From: Bradyrhizobium mercantei
Lineage (GTDB): Bacteria; Pseudomonadota; Alphaproteobacteria; Rhizobiales; Xanthobacteraceae
NCBI RefSeq assembly: GCF_001982635.1
Contig: NZ_MKFI01000003.1
Coordinates: 809,052 to 873,051, forward strand
DNA: 64,000 nucleotides
Direction of reading: 5' to 3'
Of the stretch, positions 41,449-51,500 are shown in pieces. The translations under genes and the position numbers were made by a program. The first letter of the stretch is position 1. Each line of letters opens with the position of its first letter. The notes below the pieces were generated by a model, which was not told the origin of the DNA, did no database searches, and saw nothing but the letters and a program-made list of their open reading frames with translations.

Positions 41449-42006
41449 ATGCATACGGCCGTCTGCATCGAGCAGGTTACTGATTTTGCGCTCATCTTCC
41501 AACACCCCACGACCAGCAGCATCATCTGCCGGGAGGGTCAATCATCATGGTGGTGTGCGATTTCTTTGCACCGGAAGACGTGCACCAATTACATGACGGG
41601 TTCGTCGGAAAGATTAACGCGTTCGCCACAGTCAGCGCGTAGCGCCACGTCGAAGGCGGCGCGCGAGTGTTGCGCACAAATCGGAGCTGCCTGGTCAACC
41701 CTTCTGGAAGCGATGAGCGGGACTGGCCGCGGCGGCACGGCCAACGCCGTGCGGCGGGCGCGGGCGCCGGTCGCGATATGGGGCGCGGAGGAGGCCGGAG
41801 CCAAGGACATCTTCAAACATGACTTGTCGAAACGTGACCTGTGCGGCAACCGGCGATCGCCGAGCGCTCCTTTTTGCGCTGGGGCCAAACCGCAACGGCG
41901 GAGCCGATGGCGGCAGCCAAGAAGCCGGTCCGGCGCTGATCAATCCATCTTCAAGGGGCAATCGAAGCTAGAGCGCGATCCTGTAGCGCAGGCGCGCTGG
42001 TTCTGA
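41449..42006 (+). pseudogene. fixA: Decayed fixA (electron transfer flavoprotein beta-like)
   Basis: The reading starts MHTAVCIEQVTDFALIFQHP and TTSSII, clearly FixA (family MHxVVCIKQVPDSAQIRVHPVTNTI). About 25 codons in, a frameshift occurs: the next frame gives SIIMVVCDFFAPEDVHQLHD followed by GFVGKI, again FixA-like (TIINPYDxFAxEEALxLxD). A stop follows at about 41640. Later, ARAPVAIWGAEEAGAKDIFK matches the FixA C-terminal region. The central part, with the AMP-binding domain, is missing. The gene is therefore a relic of a fixABCX operon; a functional fixA must lie elsewhere for FixBCX to work. Confidence 0.8.
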
Positions 42007-42020
42007 GGGAATTCAAAGGT

Positions 42021-43130
42021 ATGAGCAACGTCACCAAAGCTGCCATGCCGGCCGTAGGCGGCCGTGCCGCAGCCAAAAGAGAATTGCCGGAGCACTTTAA
42101 GGCCTATAAGCACGTCTGGGTCTTCGTCGAGCAGGAGCGCGGTCAGGTACATCCCGTATCCTGGGAGCTCATGGGCGCGGGCCGCAGGCTTGCCGACAAG
42201 CTGAAGGTTGATCTCGCCGCAATCGTAATCGGTCCGGAGGGGGAGGCGACGCGCAATGCCGCGCTTGAATCGTTCTGCTATGGCGCCGATCTGAGCTATC
42301 TCGTGCCCGACAACATTCTGTCGGAGTATCGCAATGAATCCTATACCAAGGCGCTGACCGAACTTGTCAACGCCTACAAGCCCGAAATACTGCTGCTCGG
42401 CGCCACCACGCTCGGCCGCGATCTGGCGGGATCGGTCGCGACGACGCTTCTGACGGGGCTAACTGCTGACTGCACCGCGCTCGACGTCGACGCTGATGGT
42501 TCGCTTGCGGCCACACGTCCGACCTTTGGCGGCTCGCTGCTCTGCACGATCTACACCTTGAATTACCGGCCGCAGATGGCAACCGTCCGCCCGCGCGTCA
42601 TGCCGATGCCCGAACGTGTCGAGTGCGATGCGTCCCGCATCGTTATCCATCCGCTCGGTCTCATTGAGGACGATATCGTCACCAAGGTGCTGTCGTTCAT
42701 TCCGGACCGCGATTCCGAAACGTCCAATCTTGCCTACGCCGATGTCGTGGTCGCCGGCGGCTTGGGACTGGGATCGCAGGACAACTTCCACTTGGTGCGC
42801 CAGCTCGCAACAGTCCTTGGCGCCGAGTATGGTTGCTCACGCCCTCTGGTGCAAAAGGGTTGGGTCTCGACTGACCGGCAGATTGGCCAGACCGGCAAGA
42901 CCATTCGGCCAAAGCTCTATATCGCCGCTGGCATATCCGGTGCGATCCAGCATAGGGTCGGCGTCGAGGGCGCAGATCTGATCGTCGCGATCAATACCGA
43001 CAAGAATGCGCCGATATTCGATTTCGCCCATATCGCCATCGTCAACGACGCCCTGCAATTGTTGCCGGCGCTGACGGCCGCATTTCGAGCGCGGCTCTTG
43101 CCGCATTCGCGCGCCCGGATCGCGAGCTAG
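42021..43130 (+). CDS. fixB: Electron transfer flavoprotein alpha-like FixB
   Basis: A 369-residue ETF alpha-type subunit that with FixA forms the bifurcating flavoprotein feeding electrons to ferredoxin and nitrogenase. N-terminal HVWVFVEQERGQVHPVSWEL and the C-terminal FAD-binding signature (LYIAAGISGAIQHRVGVEGA, then IVAINTDKNAPIFDFAHIAI) are intact. The start ATG at 42021 follows the fixA relic by 14 bp. Confidence 0.95.
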   Translation: MSNVTKAAMPAVGGRAAAKRELPEHFKAYKHVWVFVEQERGQVHPVSWELMGAGRRLADKLKVDLAAIVIGPEGEATRNAALESFCYGADLSYLVPDNILSEYRNESYTKALTELVNAYKPEILLLGATTLGRDLAGSVATTLLTGLTADCTALDVDADGSLAATRPTFGGSLLCTIYTLNYRPQMATVRPRVMPMPERVECDASRIVIHPLGLIEDDIVTKVLSFIPDRDSETSNLAYADVVVAGGLGLGSQDNFHLVRQLATVLGAEYGCSRPLVQKGWVSTDRQIGQTGKTIRPKLYIAAGISGAIQHRVGVEGADLIVAINTDKNAPIFDFAHIAIVNDALQLLPALTAAFRARLLPHSRARIAS

Positions 43131-43139
43131 GAGATTGTC

Positions 43140-44447
43140 ATGATCGATGAGAGGTTCGACGCAATCGTCGTTGGCGCCGGGATGGCGGGCAACGCGGCGG
43201 CACTGACTCTGGCTAAGCGCGGCATGAAGGTCCTGCAGCTCGAGCGCGGCGAATATGCCGGATCGAAGAATGTACAGGGTGCAATCCTCTATGCCGACAT
43301 GATGGAAAAGCTGATACCGGCCTTCCGCGACGAGGCGCCGCTCGAACGCCACCTGGTCGAGCAGCGGTTCTGGATGATGGACGATCGCTCCCACCTCGGC
43401 ATGCAGTATCGCTCCGAGGACTTCAACGAGGAGCGGCCCAACCGCTATACCATCATTCGCGCGCAGTTCGACAAATGGTTCTCGTCAAAAGTGCGGGAGG
43501 CTGGCGCGACCGTATTATGCGAGACGACGGTTACCGAGCTCGCACGAGACGACCATGGAAAAGTGATCGGTATTCATACAGATCGCCGCGACGGCGAGAT
43601 ACACGCCGACGTCGTGGTGTTGGCCGAAGGGGTTAATGGCCTGCTTGGGACGCGTGCGGGCCTGCGCGCACGGCCGGAGCCTGACAAGGTGGCATTAGCG
43701 GTCAAGGAAATGCACTTCCTGCCGCGCGAGACGATCGAGGCTCGCTTCAATCTCGAGGGCGACGAGGGTCTCGTGATTGAAGCCGCAGGTACCATTTCCC
43801 GCGGCATGACCGGAATGGGTTTCATCTATGCCAACAAGGAGTGCATTTCGCTCGGTATCGGTTGCCTTGTCGCCGACTTCCAGCGCACCGGTGAGACGCC
43901 CTACGGGTTGCTCGATCACTTCAAGAGGCATCCCTCCGTGGCGCCGCTGATCGCAGGCTCCGAGGTCAAGGAATATTCCGCACACCTCATTCCCGAGGGC
44001 GGCTACAAGGCGATTCCGCAGCTCTATGGTGAGGGCTGGGTGGTGGCAGGCGACGCGGCGCAGCTCAACAATGCCGTCCATCGCGAAGGCTCCAACCTTG
44101 CGATGACCTCAGGCCGCATCGCCGCCGAAGCAATCTCCCAGCTGAAATCGCGCGGCGATCGCATGACCGCAAAAAACCTGTCGCTCTACAAGAAGATGCT
44201 GGATGATTCCTTTGTCATCAAGGATCTGAAGAAATACAAGGATTTGCCGATCCTGATGCACACCAATTCGCAAAACTTCTTCCTCACCTATCCGCAACTG
44301 CTCTCAAGGGCGATGCAGAACTTTGTGCGTGTCGATGGTACGCCGAAGGCCGAGAAGGAGAAGATGACTTTGAAATCCTTTGTCAAGGCGCGGTCGTGGA
44401 CAGGTCTGTTCGGCGATGCATTCCGTTTCGCTCGTGCATGGCGCTGA
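43140..44447 (+). CDS. fixC: FixC flavoprotein (ETF-quinone oxidoreductase-like)
   Basis: A 435-residue FAD protein: dinucleotide motif AIVVGAGMAGNAAALTLAKRG at the N-terminus, KNVQGAILYADMMEKLIPAF, and the conserved GWVVAGDAAQLNNAVHREGS. FixC works with FixX and FixAB to pass electrons between the flavoprotein, quinone and the nitrogenase donor. It starts 9 bp after fixB. Confidence 0.95.
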   Translation: MIDERFDAIVVGAGMAGNAAALTLAKRGMKVLQLERGEYAGSKNVQGAILYADMMEKLIPAFRDEAPLERHLVEQRFWMMDDRSHLGMQYRSEDFNEERPNRYTIIRAQFDKWFSSKVREAGATVLCETTVTELARDDHGKVIGIHTDRRDGEIHADVVVLAEGVNGLLGTRAGLRARPEPDKVALAVKEMHFLPRETIEARFNLEGDEGLVIEAAGTISRGMTGMGFIYANKECISLGIGCLVADFQRTGETPYGLLDHFKRHPSVAPLIAGSEVKEYSAHLIPEGGYKAIPQLYGEGWVVAGDAAQLNNAVHREGSNLAMTSGRIAAEAISQLKSRGDRMTAKNLSLYKKMLDDSFVIKDLKKYKDLPILMHTNSQNFFLTYPQLLSRAMQNFVRVDGTPKAEKEKMTLKSFVKARSWTGLFGDAFRFARAWR

Positions 44448-44498
44448 CCAAGATCGAGCCTGACAAACCAAGTCGAACTGGACAAAGGAGGTTAAAGC

Positions 44499-44795
44499 AT
44501 GAATGCCGAGCCTTTAGTGCGTGTTGAGGACAAATTGTACTACAACCGCTACCTTGTCGACGTCGGCAGGCCCCACGTCAAGGTGCGCGCCCACACCACG
44601 CCATCGCCGCAACTCCTTGCACTTTTGAAAGCCTGCCCCGCGCGCTGCTATGAGCTTAACGACGAGGGGCAGGTCGAAGTCACCGTCGACGGCTGCATCG
44701 AGTGTGGCACCTGCCGCGTCATCGGCGAGCCGACCGGCGACATCGAATGGAGTTATCCGCGCGGTGGATATGGTGTGTTATTCAAGTTTGGGTAA
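44499..44795 (+). CDS. fixX: FixX ferredoxin-like protein
   Basis: A 98-residue ferredoxin-like partner of FixC. Cysteines lie in LLKACPARCYEL and VDGCIECGTCRVIGEP. A strong AAAGGAGGT ribosome site precedes the ATG. It is the last gene of fixBCX, 51 bp after fixC. Confidence 0.94.
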   Translation: MNAEPLVRVEDKLYYNRYLVDVGRPHVKVRAHTTPSPQLLALLKACPARCYELNDEGQVEVTVDGCIECGTCRVIGEPTGDIEWSYPRGGYGVLFKFG

Positions 44796-45477
44796 GGGGT
44801 GAAAGATCGCGGTGTGACGCCATTGAACGAGACGATCCCGCCACGGCTTCAGTTCGCCTCTCACTGGCTTGATGCCGCCAGGCGGCATAGTTACTCCAGG
44901 TCGGAATCCGACGAACTCAGGCACAGCGAAGGCGTGGCAGAGCCATTTTCTCAACTCGAGCCGGCGCGCCATCTGTTCGAACTTACCGGCCACACATGCG
45001 CGGGGACAGACCGAAGTGTTCCCGAGATCATATGAAATTGGCCTATGCCAAGAAGGCATTTAACGAACAGGCATTCTTGGTCAAATATCCGCAAGGCAAT
45101 AAAGCCGTCGCGACCAGCGCGAAGGAAAATCCTCGTCACGTGCCATACCCATGTGTCCTCATCGCGCGGCTTGCGTAGCCTTTCCGGTCGGATAGCGACC
45201 GGAAGACGTTCCTCAATTACGACATCAGAGGAATAGCAGAGCGCAAAATCTGAAAACGTTGTGTGGCTCATCCGGCCGCAGTCCCACTTTTAATCGCCGA
45301 GATCCGGATCCGCGAACGCGATCGGAAGCCGAGCGAGCCTAATACGTCATCGGGAACTGCGCTGTGGAGCGCTTGGTAACAATCTCCAAGCCAAAACCTG
45401 ACGTAACGTCAGATTTGCATTCTGCGTTCGTGCTGCTAGCTTCAGCTCGGCTGGGGCCAATCTTGGGTGATGCTCGA
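44796..45477. other. Long gap after fixX
   Basis: About 680 bp. Frames on both strands up to about 105 codons exist, but none has a ribosome site or family. A 15-bp palindrome near the end is listed separately. Confidence 0.4.
45398..45412. repeat. Palindrome upstream of the small secreted protein gene
   Basis: CTGACGTAACGTCAG, a perfect palindrome around a central A, 65 bp before the ATG at 45478. A likely operator; the cognate regulator is unknown. Confidence 0.6.
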
Positions 45478-45687
45478 ATGAAAAAATGGTTGTTTGTGAC
45501 TGCGAGCGCCGTCGTGCTTGCTGCGGCGGTTCCGACTTTCGTCGCTGAGGCATCGCAACCGGTCGACAACAATACGCAGGTCGCCGATGCATCAGATCCT
45601 TGCAGCCTGTACCCGTGGCTGGGTGATATCTGCACAACGTTTGTCTGCTTGACCGACCCGGTGTGCAGAAAAACGATAATAAACTAA
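45478..45687 (+). CDS. Small secreted Cys-containing protein
   Basis: A 69-residue protein with a signal peptide (MKKWLFVTASAVVLAAAVPT, cleavage probably after VAEA) and a mature part of about 44 residues with four Cys in SDPCSLYPWLGDICTTFVCL and TDPVCRKTIIN. The spacing suggests two disulfides. No family recognised. It stands between fixX and ahpCD, with a palindromic operator-like site upstream and a terminator downstream. Confidence 0.68.
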   Translation: MKKWLFVTASAVVLAAAVPTFVAEASQPVDNNTQVADASDPCSLYPWLGDICTTFVCLTDPVCRKTIIN

Positions 45688-45818
45688 GGAACAAATTAGA
45701 CAGGGCGCAAACGACGGACTTGCGATGGCCGTTGATTGAGAAATCCACCGCAGCTTCAGTGCCCCTCTCGACACCGCGCCGAACGACGGCACTCGCAAAG
45801 CAACGCACTTTGCTTAAG

Positions 45819-45851
45819 AACCTGACACAAGGTCAGCTTGCGTCAGGTTTT
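45819..45851 (+). terminator. Rho-independent terminator
   Basis: CCTGACACAAG and CTTGCGTCAGG form an 11-bp stem (one mispair) with a GTCAG loop, followed by TTTT. It lies between two convergent genes and could stop transcription of the small secreted gene, 130 bp upstream. Confidence 0.6.
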
Positions 45852-45883
45852 CACCCGATCTGCAAAGAGCGGGCGAGGGTAGA

Positions 45884-46429
45884 TCAGCCCGTCGGTGCAG
45901 CGTCATGCCCGGCCGCTTCGATCGCAACTGCAACCGACTGCACGATGGCGGCAAAACGCGCCGCAGTCTGTATCGTCTCACTACTGACGCCTGCCGCACG
46001 CAGCGCCTTCTCGTGCGCGTCAATACAGGCGCCGCAGCCGTTTATGGCCGAGACCGCCAGCGACCACAGCTCGAAATCGGACTTTTCAACGCCGGGATCG
46101 CTGATAACGTTCATCCGTAGCCGCGCCGGCATCATCTTGTACTCCGGGTTGCTGGCGAGGTGGACGAAGCGGTAATAGACGTTGTTCATCGCCATCACGG
46201 AAGCTGCGGATCTCGCTGCGGTGATCGCGACTGGGGTCATCACGGCGGCGGCAGCCGATTCCATCGCGGCGATCACGGCTGGACTACGGGTGGCGATCGC
46301 GCACGCCAACAGTAGCCCGTACTGGCGCTGCAGCGACAACGTCTCATCGGCGACCATCGACATCAGGTTGAGCCTGATGTCCTTTGCGAAGTCGGGGATT
46401 TGTTCCTTCAACTGCTCGATCGACGACAT
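45884..46429 (-). CDS. ahpD: AhpD-like alkylhydroperoxidase
   Basis: A 181-residue carboxymuconolactone decarboxylase/AhpD-family protein with the peroxidatic motif CGACIDAHEKALRAAG near residue 135. AhpD reduces AhpC or peroxides directly with lipoyl cofactors. The ATG at 46429 lies 6 bp after the ahpC stop, so the two form an operon that is downstream of a sigma-54 promoter, giving peroxide defence timed with nitrogen fixation. Confidence 0.9.
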   Translation of the reverse strand: MSSIEQLKEQIPDFAKDIRLNLMSMVADETLSLQRQYGLLLACAIATRSPAVIAAMESAAAAVMTPVAITAARSAASVMAMNNVYYRFVHLASNPEYKMMPARLRMNVISDPGVEKSDFELWSLAVSAINGCGACIDAHEKALRAAGVSSETIQTAARFAAIVQSVAVAIEAAGHDAAPTG

Positions 46430-46435
46430 GCTGCC

Positions 46436-46990
46436 TCAAGCCGCGTTCAGCGTTTCGCCGCCGATCTCGCGATTGCACGGGCAGAGTTCGTCAGTCTGCA
46501 GCGCATCCAAGACGCGAAGTGTGTCCTTGGGGCTGCGGCCGACATTGAGATTGGTCGCATAGATATGTTGGATGGTGTTGTCAGGATCAGCGATGAAGGT
46601 ATAGCGGTAAGCCACGCCCTCGGGCGAACGCACGCCAAGGCCATCGACCAAGGCCCCTGTGGTATCGGCAAATTGCCAGATCGGCAGATTGTGCAGGTCC
46701 TGGTGTGCGCGTCGCCAAGCGAGTTTGCAGAACTCGTTGTCGGTCGAACCACCCAGTACGACCGCATCGCGGTCGGCAAAATCCTTGGATAGCCGCGCAA
46801 ACTCGGCGATCTCGGTCGGGCAGACGAACGTGAAATCCTTCGGGTAGAAGAAGATGATCTTCCATTTCCCGGAAAAGCTGTCTTCAGTCAACGTTTCGAA
46901 TGCGCTCTGCCCTTCTTCCTGCGGCGTGTGAAAGCCAGGCTTTACGCCTGTGATTTCGAACGACGGCAACTTACTTCCAATTCCAAGCAT
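46436..46990 (-). CDS. ahpC: AhpC-type peroxiredoxin
   Basis: A 184-residue typical 2-Cys peroxiredoxin: peroxidatic Cys in FFYPKDFTFVCPTEIAEFAR, conserved NEFCKLAWRRAHQDLHNLPI, and a resolving-region CPCNREIGG near the C-terminus. It pairs with ahpD. The sigma-54 element 55 bp upstream suggests expression with the nif genes. Confidence 0.93.
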   Translation of the reverse strand: MLGIGSKLPSFEITGVKPGFHTPQEEGQSAFETLTEDSFSGKWKIIFFYPKDFTFVCPTEIAEFARLSKDFADRDAVVLGGSTDNEFCKLAWRRAHQDLHNLPIWQFADTTGALVDGLGVRSPEGVAYRYTFIADPDNTIQHIYATNLNVGRSPKDTLRVLDALQTDELCPCNREIGGETLNAA

Positions 46991-47044
46991 ATTGTCCTCC
47001 CAAGATCACTTCGCGCCGAAAACCGTGCTTCCGCCATGAGTGAA

Positions 47045-47059
47045 GCAAGCGACGTGCCA
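47045..47059 (-). promoter_or_regulatory. Sigma-54 -24/-12 promoter of ahpCD
   Basis: On the minus strand TGGCACGTCGCTTGC is a perfect -24/-12 element, 55 bp upstream of the ahpC start. No exact TGT-N10-ACA was found in the 300 bp upstream, so the activator is uncertain (NifA from solution, or another enhancer protein). Nothing else is seen in 46991-47378. Confidence 0.8.
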
Positions 47060-47378
47060 CGTGATCTCGCGAGGCAGTTGGTCGACGCAAACGGGACGCT
47101 TGCTGTGGGGGATCTGATGCCATTGGCATGTTGGTCGTTCACTCGAGGAATCCCGTCGCGGCTTGTTCGGCAGCACTTTGGCCTCGTACTACGCGAGCCT
47201 AGCGTTGCTCGCCTCTGCATCCCCGATGCAGGTTCCTTGAAAATCGCCATAAGCATGTAAATTAGTGAGGAGCAATCGCGTGCGCGGGAGTCTCCCTTAG
47301 GGCCGAACCGACGAGATCTGCTCACCCTCGACGCACTCGCAGTCGATCGTCCGGACAGAAGTGCGTTCTCGGATTTAG

Positions 47379-48596
47379 TCAGGCGTGTAGCGACTCTTTG
47401 CCTAAAAGATCAATGATCCGCTCGGCAATGGCCTCTTCTTCGATCTTGATTCCGGTCTTTATCATGGCCGCGGTGAGATCTGCATCCCATGAAGCGATGA
47501 CTGGCCGGCCGCTCAGTGGTATCGCGAGCTGAGGAGCGCTTTTGGACGCGGCGACGTAGTCTGCCGCTGAGAAGTGCCACGGTACGGCGCCGTATTTCGC
47601 TATTACGTAGTTGGCGATCATAATTCCTGGCCAATCATAGTCGCCATGATACCGAAGGTCTGCTCCCGATTCCTTGAGCTGCTTGAGAATGGTCCGCTGA
47701 GCCGCACCGAGATGGCCGTCGACGCAAACGACCGGAGGGCAGGCGGTCCCGAGTTGGTCGGCGAGGATTGCGACGAGATTCGGATTCTCGCACACCAAAA
47801 TGGATCTTCTCGCCACCGTCCATTCCGAAGGCCGCCGAGCGAGAAGCCGCAGTGATGCGTATTGTGGTTCTCCGGGTGAGACTGGCAATCCGCTGCACGG
47901 CACGTTCAAGAACAGGGCAGGCTTGGCCAGTTCGTTCACCAGGATGCCGACCGCAGCCCATGTATCGCGGTCATCGCCTGTGTCGGTCGATGAGCGGCTT
48001 CGAAGGACGGCCAGCGTGAGAGTGGCGACCGGGCGGGCGCTGTCGAGGCCGTGAGCGTCTCCCAGATGCTCCGCCGCGATTTGGGCCCGCGGTACTCCCG
48101 CAGCGGGAAGCCGTCTGAGGATGTCTTCGGTTTGTCTACAGATAAGGGACGCGGAATCCGGTTGATTGCCTGATAGGCGCTTCAGGACGCCAAAGTTGAG
48201 CGGCGAGGCCAAATAGGCGATCAGATCGGTGTGCGAGCAGCCGGCCAGAACGGCCGCCCAACTTTCGCGAATCCTGTTCAATTCGGTTTCGCGGTGGATG
48301 ATCGGACCGTCAAGAAGTTCGAGTGCGGTTCGAAGGGATGGTGCGATACCGGCATCGGAAAGCGCTCGGTCGACTGCGCTGACGTCGATGGAGATTGAGG
48401 CTGCCACGCCGCCTCTGCGGCCGACCAGGGACGCGAGTGCGGTGCGTTCCGTTTCGTTCAGCTTGCCCACCTGGATCGATGGGAGCTGGCCGTCGGCCGG
48501 TCCGAGCTCGTAGCGCCTGCGCAGCCGCGCGCGCAGATCGGAAAGCTCGGCGCCGCCGAGGAGCCGGACTAGTCGTTCGTCTATAGTTGATGTCAT
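47379..48596 (-). CDS. jetD: Wadjet JetD nuclease subunit (TIGR02679/Toprim type)
   Basis: A 405-residue protein with a C-terminal Toprim-like nuclease domain: Glu in SILVCENPNLVAILADQLG and the acidic pair in LRYHGDYDWPGIMIANYV. JetD cuts DNA recognised by the JetABC SMC-like complex, removing small circular plasmids. It is the last gene of the four-gene operon and overlaps jetC by 4 bp (start ATG 48596). Confidence 0.92.
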   Translation of the reverse strand: MTSTIDERLVRLLGGAELSDLRARLRRRYELGPADGQLPSIQVGKLNETERTALASLVGRRGGVAASISIDVSAVDRALSDAGIAPSLRTALELLDGPIIHRETELNRIRESWAAVLAGCSHTDLIAYLASPLNFGVLKRLSGNQPDSASLICRQTEDILRRLPAAGVPRAQIAAEHLGDAHGLDSARPVATLTLAVLRSRSSTDTGDDRDTWAAVGILVNELAKPALFLNVPCSGLPVSPGEPQYASLRLLARRPSEWTVARRSILVCENPNLVAILADQLGTACPPVVCVDGHLGAAQRTILKQLKESGADLRYHGDYDWPGIMIANYVIAKYGAVPWHFSAADYVAASKSAPQLAIPLSGRPVIASWDADLTAAMIKTGIKIEEEAIAERIIDLLGKESLHA

Positions 48597-51500
48597 GCGC
48601 TACGATTTAACATCAGCCGCGCCGGTTCTTCCATCCTTGAGCGCGTCTTTCCGTTCCATCGCCAGCGGGAGACGTGAATTGCGTCGAACTTGTCGTGTCT
48701 CTGGAGTTGGCAGATCGCGACGCCCGGAAGCGTCTTGTAGCAGGCCCATTCGCGCTCGCTCGTGATAACGAAATCCAAATCGAACTCGTGGATCAGGCCC
48801 ATACAGTGCGCCCGGACGCCGTCGTCGATGCCGGCGTACGCTTCGTCCAGCAGGACAAGGCGCGGCCGGGTGCTGTGCTCGTCGCCGTAGAAGCTTGCGA
48901 CGGCTGCGAACATGGGAATGGTGAGACCCAACGCACGTTCGCCGCCGGAGGCAGGCTGAGAAATGGAAATCCACCTACCCATTGCATTGCGTTCGACGAC
49001 GAAGCGGTGCCACTGGCGATAGTCGAGGGCAGCCGAAAGCTGCTCGCGGAGACTGCTGCCGCCCGACTCTTCGGCCTTGAGCCGCTCTTGCTCGATGCGT
49101 CGCTGCAGCATGGCCCCGATGGCTTGCCTGTCATTCTCGGTCCACAGATCCGCGTTCGTCTTGAGGAGACGCTTACGGGCGTCCTCCAGATCGGCGGGGG
49201 CACCTTGCGCTTCAGTGAGAGGGATCCACCTTAGGCGGAAATAGGTGCCCGTTGAGGTCGGGCGCTTTTCAATCTCCGCATTCACACGGTCCACATACTG
49301 CTCGGCGTCCTGGATGAGATTCCGGATTTGGACGGACATCTCCGACTGGAGGTGGTCCTCCAGAATCTTCGTCTCGCTTTCGGTGAGAAGGGTTCGGCGC
49401 TGCGTGATCTCGGTGTCGACCTGGGCAAGGACCTCAGCGGGAGACAGTCCGGTCTTGTTCTGGACTGCGATGGTGACCACCAGGCCGAATCCATCGACAT
49501 TGTTACTGTAGGGGACGTATCCTAGTTGAGCGAGTGCATTCTGGAGATCGACGAATTCACCGTAGATTTTGGACTGCAGGCCGTCCCACTCGTTATCGCG
49601 GATGTCGCTGAGCGACTGGTTCAGTTCTGCGGCAAGCCCCCGCGTCTCGTCGACCGTCCATGTCCGGCCGGTGTCGGGGAACGCTACGTTGGGGGCGCCG
49701 GCGGCCATCAAGCCTGTTGCTGCGAGCGTTTGCAGATTGCTTGCCGCTCGCTGCCGCTCCTCTACGCGCGTCGCCAAAGCTTGGGTCGCAATTTCGTGCG
49801 CACCGACCGCCTGGGTATGGACGGCCACGGCCGAGAGTCGGCGCCCGTCCGTGCTGTCCACGTCGGCCCTGGCATCATTGAGACGCTTCTGCGCGTCAAT
49901 GAGGCGGCGTTCCCACTGTTCGGAGGTTGCTCCCACACTTTCCTTGAGAGCATCGTATATGGCGCGCGCCGATGTCGCCGATATCGCCGCCGCTTTGACG
50001 TCTTCTGCTGCGGCATGATGGCGGCTCCGGGCGGTTTCCGCACGCTCGTTGGTGTCTTGAAGATTTTGCGCGGCGCGGATGGAATTCGAGCAATGTTCGA
50101 CGACCACGAGGTGGGCTTCGCTGAGGCTATCGCAGGCAATCCGGGCCTGTTCGAGAGCCCGCTTGTCGCACGGAAGAGCGGTGTCGAGCGCGGCCTGCTC
50201 GGCGGACTCACTGCACGCTTTCAGAGCCTGTCGTGCGACCGCTGTACCGTTTGCCCTTGCTGCGACGTTTTCAGTGGCCCGGTGTAGATCGTTGGTTGCC
50301 GAGCGCACGGTGTCGTGCGACTTGCGGAGATTGGTGTCCGACGGGCAGGTCCTCTCGACCTGTTCGATGGCCTCCGTCGTAGCGGCATTGCTCGTGATGG
50401 CGGTTTCGAGATCGGCAAGTTGCTCGCCCAGAGCGGCCGCGGTGGCCTCAAGCTCTTCGATCTTTTTCAGTCTGGCTCTCTCCCGAGCGGAATGGCCAAT
50501 GTACGTGGCGCGGGATTTCTCCCACGTGCCCGAGAGAGCGCCGAGGCGGAAGTGGCCGGCCGGCGATACCCACATCTCGGCGCCATCGTCGATGTCGGTG
50601 CAGGAGACTGCGCACAGAAAAGTCTCGACGGCATCCTGGACCGACGGTTCTCCACAGTGGACAAGCCAGTCGGCGAGGGTCCTACCGGTGACCAAGGGCC
50701 TCGAAACAAGCGACACGTCATGCTCGGTCTCGCCGATGAACATCCTGCCGTCGGGGAGGATCCACGCGTCGAGAAGTCCGGATGCCTCAAGTGCGGCTTC
50801 GAGGCCAGCCCGAACGCCGTCGTCGGCCTCCGATACAAAGTCAACGGCCTGCCACAAGGCTTGGCCCTTGCGGTCCTTGCGATCAGCCCTGCGTGTGTAC
50901 GGGATGTGAGGGCGCTCGAATGAGCCGGTTTGCAGATCCGCGATCTGCTTTGCCATGGATTCCAGTTCAGCGCGTACCGCAGCCTCCTGATGTCTCAGCT
51001 TGGCCAGCGCCTCGGTCAGCCGTTTGTATGCAAGTCGGCACTCGGCTATGAGCTCGCGCGCGGCCGGGTTTTCGCCTTCGAGCGAGTGAGCCCATTCGAC
51101 GAGGGCATCCACTGCGTCCTCGGTCGCTATTGCCATGAGATGTCCGCAGGCGCCGATATGGCGGCGCCACGCCGTACCGAGAGCGTCGATCTCACCGTTC
51201 AGCGCATTCTCGGCGGCAACAAGAGTCTTGCCGGCTTCGTCAAGCAGACCACGGGCAGTATTCTCGTCGCGCTCCGCGTTCGCCAGCCCCGAAATCTTGT
51301 TGTCGACTTCGCGAAGCAGCTCGACAACCGCATCGATGCTGCTTCTGCGGCCCCTGATCGCGGTCAGTAGACTGCCACGCTCGGATTGGAGAGAGGTCTG
51401 CCCATCGCGCCCAAGTTCGTTCGGCCACGCGGAGTAGGACTTCGCATGCTCAAATTGTGCGATCATGCCGACGGATCTGGCGAGATCGAGCGCCTTGCTT

